Below are positions 9,087 through 17,549 of a stretch of DNA of 64,000 nt, piece by piece. The notes below the pieces were generated by a model. It searched no databases and was not told where the DNA came from. It saw only the letters and a program-made list of their open reading frames with translations. Each line of letters opens with the position of its first letter. Within the stretch, counting starts at the first letter, position 1. The translations under genes and the position numbers were made by a program. The stretch comes from Saprospiraceae bacterium (GTDB lineage Bacteria; Bacteroidota; Bacteroidia; Chitinophagales; Saprospiraceae), in contig JAHDIE010000001.1 of the NCBI GenBank assembly GCA_020630955.1, forward strand, positions 1 to 64,000, in the 5' to 3' direction.

Positions 9087-10340
9087 TTACCTTACTTTCA
9101 AAGTAATGATGGCTAAAATGGCTAGAAATATACAGACGATCCAAAACCTTGTCACGATGGTTACTTCATGCATCCCTTTCTTTTGATAGTGATGATGCAA
9201 AGGCGACATCAGAAAAATTCTTTTCCCTTCGCCTGTTTTTCGTTTGGTGTACTTAAAGTAACTTACTTGCAAAACAACAGACAGGTTTTCAACTAAAAAG
9301 ATTCCACATAAAATCGGAACCAGTAACTCTTTTCTTAAAATAATTGCAAGCACCGCGATTATTGAGCCAATAGCTAAACTTCCAGTATCGCCCATAAACA
9401 CCTTTGCTGGAAAGGCATTAAACCATAAAAAACCGATACATGCACCTAGAAAACAAGCAGCGAATACCAAAACTTCACCGACATCAGGAATAAACAAAAT
9501 CCCAAGGTAATCAGCAGTGATTGCATTCCCAGAAACGTAAGCAAAGATACCAACAGCAGCCCCAATAATTGCCGCGCAACCTGCAAGCAGTCCATCGAGT
9601 CCATCCGTCAAGTTTGAGCCATTACTTACAGATACAATAATTAAAATGATTAATATAGTATAAAGAAGTCCCGACCATAGTCTATTGCCTCCAGCCAAAG
9701 ATCGATAGTTGAATTCCCCTTTTTTGATAAACGGAACATTGGTCAATAACTCATCAGTATAAGCTACTCTTTTAATAATGGGTTTTCCAGAAATTGTTGG
9801 TACATCAATCATTGCTTCTTTGACAATATTATAATTATTATCCTTTGCCTCCATAATAGGCACTCTCACTTGGACGTCATGACTTTTCATCATGATGACT
9901 CCAATAAAAATACCAAGCATCACTTGGCCGATGATTTTAAATCTACCTTTCAGACCATCTTTATTCTTTTTAAACACTTTTATATAATCGTCAGCAAAAC
10001 CAATTAATGCCATCCATGCTGTTGTCACCAATAACATGATGATATAAATGTTATCTAATTTATTAATGAGAAGTGAGGGGATTAAAATTCCTCCAATGAT
10101 GATAAGACCACCCATAGTAGGTGTGCCTTGTTTTATTTTTTGCCCTTCGAGTCCAAGCTCTCGAACAGTTTCCCCAATTAATTTTTTACGCAGAAGATTA
10201 ATGATTGGATTACCCAAAAGGAGCACCAATCCTAAAGATAGGATGATAGCAAGTCCAGCCCTAAAGGATAAAAACTGAAACAATTCAGCACCAGGGCTTT
10301 CATACTTTTGTTCGAGAAAATCAAAAATGTAATAAAGCAT
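9087..10340 (-). CDS. mraY: phospho-MurNAc-pentapeptide transferase MraY
   Basis: Integral membrane enzyme that makes lipid I from UDP-MurNAc-pentapeptide and undecaprenyl phosphate. Catalytic and Mg-binding motifs are ADDYIKV (Asp117, Asp118), NLTDGLDGL (243-251) and a His-rich MSPLHHHY near 372. It is 417 residues against about 360 in E. coli. The extra length is a hydrophilic insertion at about 155-215 between membrane segments, which I believe is normal for this phylum. It starts 103 bases after murE, the widest gap in the operon, which holds a two-part hairpin. Confidence 0.98.
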   Translation of the reverse strand: MLYYIFDFLEQKYESPGAELFQFLSFRAGLAIILSLGLVLLLGNPIINLLRKKLIGETVRELGLEGQKIKQGTPTMGGLIIIGGILIPSLLINKLDNIYIIMLLVTTAWMALIGFADDYIKVFKKNKDGLKGRFKIIGQVMLGIFIGVIMMKSHDVQVRVPIMEAKDNNYNIVKEAMIDVPTISGKPIIKRVAYTDELLTNVPFIKKGEFNYRSLAGGNRLWSGLLYTILIILIIVSVSNGSNLTDGLDGLLAGCAAIIGAAVGIFAYVSGNAITADYLGILFIPDVGEVLVFAACFLGACIGFLWFNAFPAKVFMGDTGSLAIGSIIAVLAIILRKELLVPILCGIFLVENLSVVLQVSYFKYTKRKTGEGKRIFLMSPLHHHYQKKGMHEVTIVTRFWIVCIFLAILAIITLKVR

Positions 10341-10355
10341 CCAATTAAATTAAAA

Positions 10356-10415
10356 AACAGTGTGCAGCGGGAGATTCAAATCTTTATCCAAACCTTTGAC
10401 CCCGCTACAACTGTT
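10356..10415. promoter_or_regulatory. two-part hairpin in the murE-mraY gap
   Basis: Outer arms AACAGT (10356-10361) and ACTGTT (10410-10415) enclose inner arms AGCGGG (10366-10371) and CCCGCT (10401-10406), separated by short unpaired bases and a 29-base terminal loop. There is no T tract directly after it on the minus strand, so it does not look like a simple terminator. As every other junction in the operon is 42 bases or less, a processing site, attenuator or mobile repeat are all possible. The structure is seen; the role is inference. Confidence 0.5.
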
Positions 10416-10443
10416 AAAACCAACCTGAGAATGATAATAGAAC

Positions 10444-11904
10444 CTATTCTTCTAGTTCTTTAAATATCTCTTTTAATATTTCTTTGTCATCAAATGGCAT
10501 CTTTACACCGTTGATATCTTGATACTTTTCGTGCCCTTTCCCTGCAACAAGAATAACATCTTGTTTTCGAGCTAACATACAGGCTGTTTTGATGGCTTCC
10601 TTTCTATTTGTAATTTTCAAGACCTTAGTCGAAAGTCCGCTACTCAGCCCAGCCTCCATGTCGCTTATGATTTGTTCAGGATCCTCAGTTCGAGGATTAT
10701 CTGATGTTAATATCACCTGGTCACTTAAACGTGCTGCTGCTTTCGCCATCTTTGGCCTTTTACTCTTATCCCTATCTCCTCCCGCTCCTACAACTGTGAT
10801 TATTTTCTCTCCCTTTCTTTTCATCCCGTTTAATGTTTCTAAAACATTAATCAAGGCATCTGGAGTATGAGCATAATCAACAAAAGCAGAGCGATTATTC
10901 ACATCTATCCTTTCAAGCCTTCCATCAGCAGAATCTATCGCTGATAATTCCGGTAGAAATTCATCAATTTCAAATCCAAATGCTTCAGCACTTGCAACTA
11001 CAGTAAGCAGATTATATGCGTTATAAGCACCTACTACTTTAAAGTAGGCTTCAATTTCATTAATCTTCATGTGCAAACCTTGAAAAGATTGGCTCATGAT
11101 TTTGCCTTTGTAATCTGCCATGGTTCTCAATGAATAAGTTTTAACCTCAGCTTGAGAATTTTCAACCATCACTTTTCCATTCTTATCATCAACATTGATG
11201 ATGGCGATCGCATTTTTATCCAACTTGTCAAAAAACATTTTTTTCACCTTGATATATTCCTTCATATCCTTATGATAATCAAGATGATCATGGGAAATAT
11301 TAGTGAATGCAGCCACATCGAAATCGATGGCATTTACTCTACCTTGATCAAGCGCATGTGAACTTACTTCCATAAAGACATAATCACATTTGGCTTCAAC
11401 CATTTTCGCAAAAATACCCTGCAACGTTAAGGCATCCGGCGTTGTAAGTTGAGTTGGAATGATTTCATCATTGATTCTTATATCAATAGTAGAAATCAAA
11501 CCTACATTCATGCCCAGTCTACGGAAGAGTTTAAAAAGCAGAACCGATGAAGTTGTTTTACCATTGGTCCCAGTAACTCCCCAAACTTTCAATTGGGCAG
11601 AAGGTTTTTCAAAAAAGTTGGCAGCGATGTCAGCAATTTTATAACGAGTATTGTTGACCTGGATTAGATTTAGTTCCTCACTTTTAATATTTGGCACATC
11701 TGAGCAAATGATCGATGATGCTCCTGCCTGGATTGCTTTCTCAATAAAAAGATGACCATCACTTGAGGATCCTTTTATGGCGACAAAGCAATCACCCTTT
11801 TGTACATTTCTTGAGTCAATTCTTATTTTCACAATAGGAGTTTGTAAACTTCCATTGATCAACTTATAATTGACGCCTTCTAATATTTCTTTTAATGTTT
11901 TCAA
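10444..11904 (-). CDS. murE: UDP-MurNAc-tripeptide synthetase MurE (meso-DAP type)
   Basis: Mur ligase that adds the third amino acid of the peptidoglycan stem. The ATP loop GTNGKTTS is at residues 112-119, the central motif NISHDHLDYH near 202-211 is followed by the region of the carbamylated lysine (KVKK, 219-222), and the specificity motif DNPR is at 402-405. DNPR is the known signature of ligases that accept meso-diaminopimelate rather than lysine, so the wall is predicted to be of the DAP type. Length 486 is normal. It begins 33 bases after ftsI. Confidence 0.98.
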   Translation of the reverse strand: MKTLKEILEGVNYKLINGSLQTPIVKIRIDSRNVQKGDCFVAIKGSSSDGHLFIEKAIQAGASSIICSDVPNIKSEELNLIQVNNTRYKIADIAANFFEKPSAQLKVWGVTGTNGKTTSSVLLFKLFRRLGMNVGLISTIDIRINDEIIPTQLTTPDALTLQGIFAKMVEAKCDYVFMEVSSHALDQGRVNAIDFDVAAFTNISHDHLDYHKDMKEYIKVKKMFFDKLDKNAIAIINVDDKNGKVMVENSQAEVKTYSLRTMADYKGKIMSQSFQGLHMKINEIEAYFKVVGAYNAYNLLTVVASAEAFGFEIDEFLPELSAIDSADGRLERIDVNNRSAFVDYAHTPDALINVLETLNGMKRKGEKIITVVGAGGDRDKSKRPKMAKAAARLSDQVILTSDNPRTEDPEQIISDMEAGLSSGLSTKVLKITNRKEAIKTACMLARKQDVILVAGKGHEKYQDINGVKMPFDDKEILKEIFKELEE

Positions 11905-11937
11905 ATTTCAGCCTATCACTTTTGCTAAGCTATATTA

Positions 11938-14097
11938 TCAATTAAGATATAATTCTATTTCTTGACCGACATTTTTTGTGCCTGGTCTGATTGTTTGTGT
12001 GACAACTCTACCTGTCCCATTAGCTTTCACTTCCATCCCTATACTTTCCAAAACATACATTGCATCTCTCAATCCCATTCCTCTTACATCAGGCACTTCT
12101 TTCTTCAGTATTTTCTTTTTCTCCATTTTTACATCTTCTTCAGAAGGAAGCAACTGAACCCATTTCGAATTGGATCTTTTATCGTAATCAACATCCATGT
12201 ACGCCATCAAATTATCATAATCAACTGCATAACCACTTTGCTTTCTTTCAATCATAAAGTCTTTAAGCTCTTGCTTTCTTTCTGCTAGCTCGTTTTTAAA
12301 AAAGAAACTGTGACATTTTTCAGCAATTTTTTTAAAAACCGGACCAGCAACCTGCGCTCCATAAATTGCACCTTCTGGTTCGTACATCACAACAATGAGT
12401 GAGTATTTTGGATTCTCAGCAGGAAAATAACCTGCAAAAGAAGCATTATACTTTTTCTTTTCATTCTTATCTCTCTCTACTCCTTTCTGATTATTATACT
12501 GAATTCTAGTAGTTCCAGTTTTACCAGCAAAGGTAAATTCTTCTGATTTCAATCTGCGGGCGGTTCCGCTTTGAACAACTCCTTTGAGCAATTCTTGTGC
12601 TTTTTCTATTGTTGACCTTGAAGCTATTTGCATGATTTCTGTTTTAGGATGAAAATCATGTATCGTTTTTCCATCTCTAATAATTTTATCTACCAAATAA
12701 GGCTTCATTCTTTTACCATCATTTGCAACAGCATTATAAAAAGCTAATACTTGCAAAGGGGTAAATTCCATCTCATATCCGTGCGCCATCCAAGGCACCG
12801 TTGTTTTCCAGAATTCATGTTTTGCTTTATGAGTATCTGGATGTTTTACAAAAGGAGTCTTTTCCCCTTCAATTTCAATATCAACTTTTCTTGTTAAACC
12901 AAACTGTTCAAAATATTCACAAAATTTAGCCTTCCTCTCCCAGCTTGAGCCAAAACAGTCATCTGCCATTGCCCCCATGACGATATTCGAAGACTTTTTA
13001 AATCCATCTGCCAAGGTCATTTCTACCGAACCATGCATATCTGAATCATACATGTATCTTCCGTAAAACTTTCTCTTTCCTCCGCCAACATTTACTTTCG
13101 AATTCAAAGTAGCACAAGAATCTTCCATCATGGCCATCAAAGAAGCAAGCTTGAGAGTAGAGCCCGGCTCAGACCGATGACCTATTGCATAATTATATGC
13201 TTCAGAATAAGAGCCATCTTTTTCACTTTTTTCCAGGTTAGAAATAGCTTTTATAGCTCCGGTCTCTACTTCCATCAAGATCGCTGTTGCGGCTCTTGCA
13301 TCAGCAGCAATCACTCCTTTGAGTAATTCTGTATGGACAATATCCTGGAAATGTATGTCTAGGGTAGTTATAATATCGTCGCCTTTTGTAGCGTCGAACT
13401 CTCCAGGATTCATCACAGGCACCCATAGGTTTGAATGAATACGCTTCATCAATTGTTTTGTAGTTTTCCCTCTGAGAAATTTATCGAAAGAACCTTCTAT
13501 TCCGACTTTCTCTGCGTTTTCTCTATCTGTACCTATGGTTCGCGATGCTATTTCTCTAAATGGTTTTTCTCTTTTACTTCTTCTCTCTACGATGAGACCA
13601 CCGCCTAATCTACCCTCTCTCCAGAGTGGAAATTTTTTCAGTTTTTCCAATTCTGAAAGCGGAATTCCATTTGCAATAAAATAGTATCGTTTACCTTCTC
13701 TGCTATCTTTATCTGTGCTTAACCCAGCAATTCTCCCTGATATTAATTCTGATTTCCATTCGGCAGCGGACTTTCCATATGGCCATAATTCATGGAGACA
13801 TATTGCCAAGGAATCAATATTTTTATCAAAGCTAGCCTTAGTGGGCTTAACAAGATCCATCCTTATGTCAAAGAAGGGCAATGAAGTAGCAAGAATATTT
13901 CCATTGGCATCATAAATGTCTCCTCTATCCACTTTCGTATCCATCCACTTGACATAAACATCACCTTTTGATCTCCATTTTTCACCTTCAATCGTGGTAA
14001 TCTTTATTACCCGAAACAGAATTGCAATCGCAAACAATATGAACAAACACATCACAAAATACACCCGAACCAGCAGCTCATTTTTATTGTCCATCAC
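11938..14097 (-). CDS. ftsI: class B penicillin-binding protein FtsI (PBP3) with PASTA domain
   Basis: Septal DD-transpeptidase that cross-links new glycan made by FtsW. A single N-terminal membrane helix (about residues 10-30) is followed by the PBP dimerisation domain and a transpeptidase domain. Active-site motifs are STLK (313-316, Ser313 nucleophile), SSN (369-371) and KTG (526-528). A single PASTA domain occupies about 668-719. Proteobacterial FtsI lacks PASTA, but many Bacteroidota and Gram-positive class B PBPs carry it. Length is 719. It starts 14 bases after ftsL; the first two codons are both ATG. Confidence 0.97.
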   Translation of the reverse strand: MMDNKNELLVRVYFVMCLFILFAIAILFRVIKITTIEGEKWRSKGDVYVKWMDTKVDRGDIYDANGNILATSLPFFDIRMDLVKPTKASFDKNIDSLAICLHELWPYGKSAAEWKSELISGRIAGLSTDKDSREGKRYYFIANGIPLSELEKLKKFPLWREGRLGGGLIVERRSKREKPFREIASRTIGTDRENAEKVGIEGSFDKFLRGKTTKQLMKRIHSNLWVPVMNPGEFDATKGDDIITTLDIHFQDIVHTELLKGVIAADARAATAILMEVETGAIKAISNLEKSEKDGSYSEAYNYAIGHRSEPGSTLKLASLMAMMEDSCATLNSKVNVGGGKRKFYGRYMYDSDMHGSVEMTLADGFKKSSNIVMGAMADDCFGSSWERKAKFCEYFEQFGLTRKVDIEIEGEKTPFVKHPDTHKAKHEFWKTTVPWMAHGYEMEFTPLQVLAFYNAVANDGKRMKPYLVDKIIRDGKTIHDFHPKTEIMQIASRSTIEKAQELLKGVVQSGTARRLKSEEFTFAGKTGTTRIQYNNQKGVERDKNEKKKYNASFAGYFPAENPKYSLIVVMYEPEGAIYGAQVAGPVFKKIAEKCHSFFFKNELAERKQELKDFMIERKQSGYAVDYDNLMAYMDVDYDKRSNSKWVQLLPSEEDVKMEKKKILKKEVPDVRGMGLRDAMYVLESIGMEVKANGTGRVVTQTIRPGTKNVGQEIELYLN

Positions 14098-14111
14098 ATT
14101 ATTCTGCTATC

Positions 14112-14396
14112 TCAAGATGTGCCCTGCTTAATTACGACAGGGACATCATCGTTTGATTTTAAATCTTTCTTCTTTAATTCCTTTTCCAATTGAGACTCAG
14201 TACTCTCATACATGATCTCAGATTTAATTTGCTGATATTGGTTTTTTGCATGACTAACCTCTTTCCTCAATTCCTCTATTGCTCTCATTTTACCTTCTGC
14301 TTTATGAGCATTATAGATGTAAATGATTCCCAATACCGAGAGAAACAAAACAAAACCCATATTCTTAAATACCCAGTTTGTTAGGTCTTTTCTCAT
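14112..14396 (-). CDS. ftsL: FtsL-like divisome protein
   Basis: A 94-residue bitopic protein: short basic cytoplasmic N-terminus, one membrane helix at about residues 11-28, then a periplasmic heptad-rich helix (KMRAIEELRKEVSHAKNQY) expected to form a coiled coil, and a polar tail. FtsL proteins share topology rather than sequence. The call rests on this topology and on the position between rsmH (1 base away) and ftsI (14 bases away), as in other dcw clusters. Its known partners are FtsB/DivIC and FtsQ. Confidence 0.85.
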   Translation of the reverse strand: MRKDLTNWVFKNMGFVLFLSVLGIIYIYNAHKAEGKMRAIEELRKEVSHAKNQYQQIKSEIMYESTESQLEKELKKKDLKSNDDVPVVIKQGTS

Positions 14397-14397
14397 T

Positions 14398-15294
14398 TTA
14401 TATTTTTCTAGCGGCTCTCAACTTTGCACTTTTCGCCCTACTGTTTCTTTTCTGCTCTCCATCGGAAGCTAAAACCACTTGTTTTGTAATCATTTTAAAT
14501 GGCCTATCAATATTCCCAAAATCGTCTTTTATCATTTTTCCTACCGCATTTCCAGACTTCATGAAATTTTTCGTGATTCTATCTTCAATTGAATGATAAG
14601 AAATGACTACCAATCTTCCATCTTTCGATAAATATTTTTTTGATGCTTCAAGCAAATCTTTAAGTGCTCCCATTTCATCATTAACCTCAATTCGAATAGC
14701 TTGATAAACTTGTGCAAAATATTTAGCCATCTGCCCGATTCTCATTTTCTCTAACAAGGCATTGAATCTCTTTGATGTCCATTCCACCTGTGACCTATTT
14801 TTCACAATTTCTCTTGCAAGTGATTTTGAATTTCTCACCTCTCCATATTTACTAAACACATCCACCAATTCTTCTAAGGGATACTGTTGCAATACATCAT
14901 TGGCTGTTAAGTTCATTTCTTGATTCATACGCATATCGAGAACAGCATCAAATCGATACGAAAATCCCCTTTCTGCAGAATCAAACTGAAAGCTTGAAAC
15001 CCCAAGGTCAGCCAACACTCCATTGATTTTTTCAATCTTAAAATACTTCAGGTAATTTTCCAAGTACCTAAAATTTGAATCAATAAAAACCAAACGGTCA
15101 TCTTGAATTACATTTTGGGTAGCAGCTGCATCCTGATCAAAAACCAGGAGCTTTGAATTAGAACCCAAGCGACTCAATATCTCCCGACTATGTCCTCCCG
15201 CTCCAAAAGTAGCATCTACATAAATCCCATCACCCTCAATACCAAGAAGATCTATTGATTCATTCAATAATACTGGTACGTGATATTCACTCAT
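14398..15294 (-). CDS. rsmH: 16S rRNA (cytosine1402-N4)-methyltransferase RsmH (MraW)
   Basis: SAM-dependent methyltransferase of C1402 in 16S rRNA. The characteristic N-terminus EYHVPVLLNESIDLL is followed by the SAM loop VDATFGAGGHSREIL. C-terminal motifs VVISYHSIEDRITKNFMK and RNSRAKSAKLRAARK are family hallmarks. I place the start at the ATG giving MSEYHVPVLL, 4 bases after the mraZ stop and 298 residues long. An in-frame ATG at 15315, inside the mraZ end, would add seven residues. It is followed one base later by ftsL. Confidence 0.96.
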   Translation of the reverse strand: MSEYHVPVLLNESIDLLGIEGDGIYVDATFGAGGHSREILSRLGSNSKLLVFDQDAAATQNVIQDDRLVFIDSNFRYLENYLKYFKIEKINGVLADLGVSSFQFDSAERGFSYRFDAVLDMRMNQEMNLTANDVLQQYPLEELVDVFSKYGEVRNSKSLAREIVKNRSQVEWTSKRFNALLEKMRIGQMAKYFAQVYQAIRIEVNDEMGALKDLLEASKKYLSKDGRLVVISYHSIEDRITKNFMKSGNAVGKMIKDDFGNIDRPFKMITKQVVLASDGEQKRNSRAKSAKLRAARKI

Positions 15295-15298
15295 TGCA

Positions 15299-15751
15299 TT
15301 AATCTTCATCATCACCAGAGAATTTATCTGCTAATTCAGCAAAATCTTCTGGCTCATTAGAAATCATGGCCTCGTATCGGTCTTTGGCCCATATTTCAAT
15401 TTGTTTTTGATAGGCAAAAAGAACAACTTCCTTTTTCAAGCCAGCAAATGTTGCCAAGCTTTTTGGAATCAATATTCTTTCTGATCCATCGGCAACAACC
15501 TTTGTTGCGCCTCTATAAAAGTACCTAAGTGCTTTTCTTTCTTCTGTCTTATAAATGTTGAACTTCTGATCTACCTCTTTCGTCTTTTTCAACCATTCTG
15601 AATCCGGGTACAACATCAAGTGGTTTTCAAACCCCCTATTTATCGTGAAACTCAACGACATGTCGCCCAACTGTTTGAGCAACCCGGATGGTAGTTTCAA
15701 TCTACCCTTTGCATCTATTTTGCAATCATATTCTCCGGCTAATTGGAACAT
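15299..15751 (-). CDS. mraZ: transcriptional regulator MraZ
   Basis: DNA-binding protein of the AbrB-like double-psi-barrel type, made of two repeats that form a ring-shaped oligomer and bind tandem TGGGN boxes ahead of the dcw operon. The first repeat opens with GEYDCKIDAKGRLKLPS (residues 6-22), and the second lies at about 80-125 (ILIPKSLATFAG). Length 150 is normal. It is the first gene of the operon. Three appropriately spaced boxes lie just upstream, so autoregulation as known from E. coli is likely. Confidence 0.97.
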   Translation of the reverse strand: MFQLAGEYDCKIDAKGRLKLPSGLLKQLGDMSLSFTINRGFENHLMLYPDSEWLKKTKEVDQKFNIYKTEERKALRYFYRGATKVVADGSERILIPKSLATFAGLKKEVVLFAYQKQIEIWAKDRYEAMISNEPEDFAELADKFSGDDED

Positions 15752-15778
15752 TATATCGTTTCCTTTCTATCGATGACT

Positions 15779-15786
15779 CAAATGTA
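15779..15786 (-). promoter_or_regulatory. -7 promoter element of the dcw operon
   Basis: TACATTTG on the minus strand matches the Bacteroidota -7 consensus TAnnTTTG exactly and lies 27 bases before the mraZ ATG. The -33 region expected about 20 bases upstream falls inside the MraZ boxes at 15795-15819. Confidence 0.65.
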
Positions 15787-15794
15787 GCACAGAA

Positions 15795-15819
15795 TTCCAT
15801 AACCTCCCACTTTTTCCCA
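15795..15819 (-). promoter_or_regulatory. mraZ: MraZ operator, three TGGGN-type boxes
   Basis: The minus strand reads TGGGA-AAAAG-TGGGA then GGTTA-TGGAA, that is two perfect boxes and one degenerate box, each separated by exactly five bases. Known MraZ operators are TGGGN repeats with 5-bp spacers, so arrangement and location directly ahead of mraZ agree. The boxes cover the predicted -33 region, so binding should block RNA polymerase. The boxes are seen; repression is inferred. Confidence 0.75.
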
Positions 15820-16350
15820 CATATTTACAAAAAACATATTAAAAAAATATCAATTTGTAATTTATGATAAGTTCTGCGCTTATTGCAATCCATTAATAAA
15901 AAGTAAATGAATTACCTACTTATAAGCAAATCGTATAATTCTTTGATTATCAATAGTTATACAAATATAAGTAATTTATAATATGTAATTTACTAGTTCC
16001 GATCTCTAACAGCAGCATTAACAAAACATGGTATTTATATATATAACACTATTGTTTAATATGTAATTACATATATAAATTTCCTGATTTGTTGGACCTA
16101 ATCCTATTTAAAATACATATCACAAGTTTGGAATTGGGCACTTTTGATGGATTGGTGGGAAAAATGAGATCTTTTGTCACAAACAAGTATCATTAGATAT
16201 TTGAATGCAGGACCAGAGATTTGTCTGATGTCTATTTATTTATAATTAGATTCTCGTTAGCATTGATCAGAGAGCGCTCCTACTCTTTATTAATAATTAG
16301 CTTTTCTTGCCTACTGATGAAAGGATCCTATTCTCTCTTAGAAATACAGC
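15820..16350. other. AT-rich gene-free region between dcw promoter and lipoprotein gene
   Basis: About 530 very AT-rich bases contain no credible ORF on either strand and no tRNA-like or rRNA-like sequence. The short motif TGTAATT recurs near 15856, 15985 and 16063, the last inside a perfect palindrome at 16059-16074. I see no DnaA-box cluster, so an origin is not supported. Confidence 0.5.
16059..16074. repeat. 16-bp perfect palindrome
   Basis: ATATGTAATTACATAT is identical to its own reverse complement. Both flanks are also AT-rich, so part of the symmetry could be chance, but the central TGTAATTACA is a typical shape for a dimeric repressor site. No gene starts next to it: mraZ begins about 300 bases to the left and the lipoprotein gene ends about 410 bases to the right. 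Confidence 0.4.
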
Positions 16351-16390
16351 ATAAAAAAAACCTACCCATTTCTGAGTAGGTTATTTTTTG
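16351..16390 (-). terminator. terminator of the RskA-like lipoprotein gene
   Basis: AACCTAC (16359-16365) pairs with GTAGGTT (16376-16382). On the minus strand the hairpin is followed by eight T residues; on the plus strand by a T-rich stretch, so it may act in both directions. It lies about 100 bases past the stop codon at 16486. Confidence 0.8.
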
Positions 16391-16485
16391 AATAATTTTC
16401 AACACCCTTTGATATTAAGACAGCAATAATCAGGATTACCCCTATCCAGTTGTCTTTTTTATTTCTAATAACTTTACCAAACACA

Positions 16486-17367
16486 CTATCTAGTAATTAC
16501 ACCTGTTGGAAAGACCAAATTTTGATCCATTGAATAATTCGAATGATCGATTGCATCTTCAGGTATTCCTCCGACCAAAGGCTTAAGCGTGAACGGTGCT
16601 GGACTGTTATCCGGAACAGGCTCAATGCTAATTACAGCCGTAGCTCCTCTTAGATCAGTTGGAAAACTCAACCCAGCAGGCGCGTTGATTAAAAAGTCTT
16701 CCCCTGGATATGGAGGACCTCCTTGATTTCCACTGAAAGAATCATCATTGTCAAAGTCATCAACATTTCTAAATGTACCTGTTGATACAGGAATGCCATC
16801 AACAACAACCCAACCTTCATACGCCCAACCTTCAGGAAGTTGATCCAATTCCAAGCCCACTGAAGGGGATCCACTTGAAAGATCCAAAAACCAAATCCCT
16901 GAATTTTCATTGGTATCCGCTCCGTCTGTTGGAGTAGCTAAAATGTAACTACCCGCAGAATTTGCCAAAGCTGTATTCAAAGCAGCACCATGATCGATGC
17001 TCAGACTGGCTGAATTACCATTAAAGTCTCCGGCTAGAATGTGTACATCACTTGGAGCAGGATCATTATCAGGACTAGGTTCAATTGTCAATACAAAAGT
17101 TGATGCAGTATTGAGATCTCCTCTGTTTACTTCAAAAGAATTTTGTGAAAGTTGACCATTCGAATTTACTGAAAATACACCTGTACTCACCGGACCGTCA
17201 TCCAATATCAACCAACCTTCATAATTTGCGGTAGACCCCAAATCTTCTAATCCTGTAATATTTAAATTAAAGTTTGCTGTATTTGATGATTCTTCCTCTT
17301 TTTCACAAGAAGTAACTACGGTCAATAATGCAATTGCCAAAAACGGAATTAAAAATTTTGTTCTCAT
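16486..17367 (-). CDS. lipoprotein with two RskA-like (anti-sigma-K type) repeats
   Basis: A lipoprotein signal (lipobox TVVTSC, Cys21) leads to two related halves. Each has the pattern YEGW-(hydrophobic)-D-G-PVSTG-F (Tyr49 and Tyr183) and later IEP-PDN-PAP (95-105 and 249-259). The pattern resembles the periplasmic beta domain of RskA/anti-sigma-K, where similar words occur; the second half carries about 20 extra residues. There is no cytoplasmic or sigma-binding part, so it cannot itself be a classical anti-sigma factor. It lies downstream of the ECF sigma gene and the barrel-like protein but is separated from them by a terminator. A sensor or ligand-binding partner of that module is possible; the function is unknown. 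Confidence 0.6.
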   Translation of the reverse strand: MRTKFLIPFLAIALLTVVTSCEKEEESSNTANFNLNITGLEDLGSTANYEGWLILDDGPVSTGVFSVNSNGQLSQNSFEVNRGDLNTASTFVLTIEPSPDNDPAPSDVHILAGDFNGNSASLSIDHGAALNTALANSAGSYILATPTDGADTNENSGIWFLDLSSGSPSVGLELDQLPEGWAYEGWVVVDGIPVSTGTFRNVDDFDNDDSFSGNQGGPPYPGEDFLINAPAGLSFPTDLRGATAVISIEPVPDNSPAPFTLKPLVGGIPEDAIDHSNYSMDQNLVFPTGVITR

Positions 17368-17492
17368 TGTTTATTTTTTGTTTTTCAATTAATCTATACT
17401 CTATATATGAGCGCTTCCTTTGTTGGTTGTCCAAAAAGAAAAAAAGTGAATACTTAATTGAAAATAAATGAACACAATCAGGATTTGAGCCA

Positions 17493-17527
17493 TAAAAAAA
17501 GCTGGAACATCATTGATGATCCAGCTT
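17493..17527 (-). terminator. terminator of the sigma/barrel operon
   Basis: AAGCTGG (17499-17505) pairs with CCAGCTT (17521-17527), and an inner ATCAT/ATGAT pairing extends the hairpin. A run of eight T follows on the minus strand. It lies 23 bases after the stop of the barrel-like protein and so separates it from the RskA-like lipoprotein gene. Confidence 0.85.
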
Positions 17528-17549
17528 CAACAAATTAACTATCAACTTT

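Noticed and set aside
15840..16350. Replication origin in the AT-rich gap
   Set aside because: No cluster of DnaA boxes, and no dnaA or other origin-associated gene nearby.
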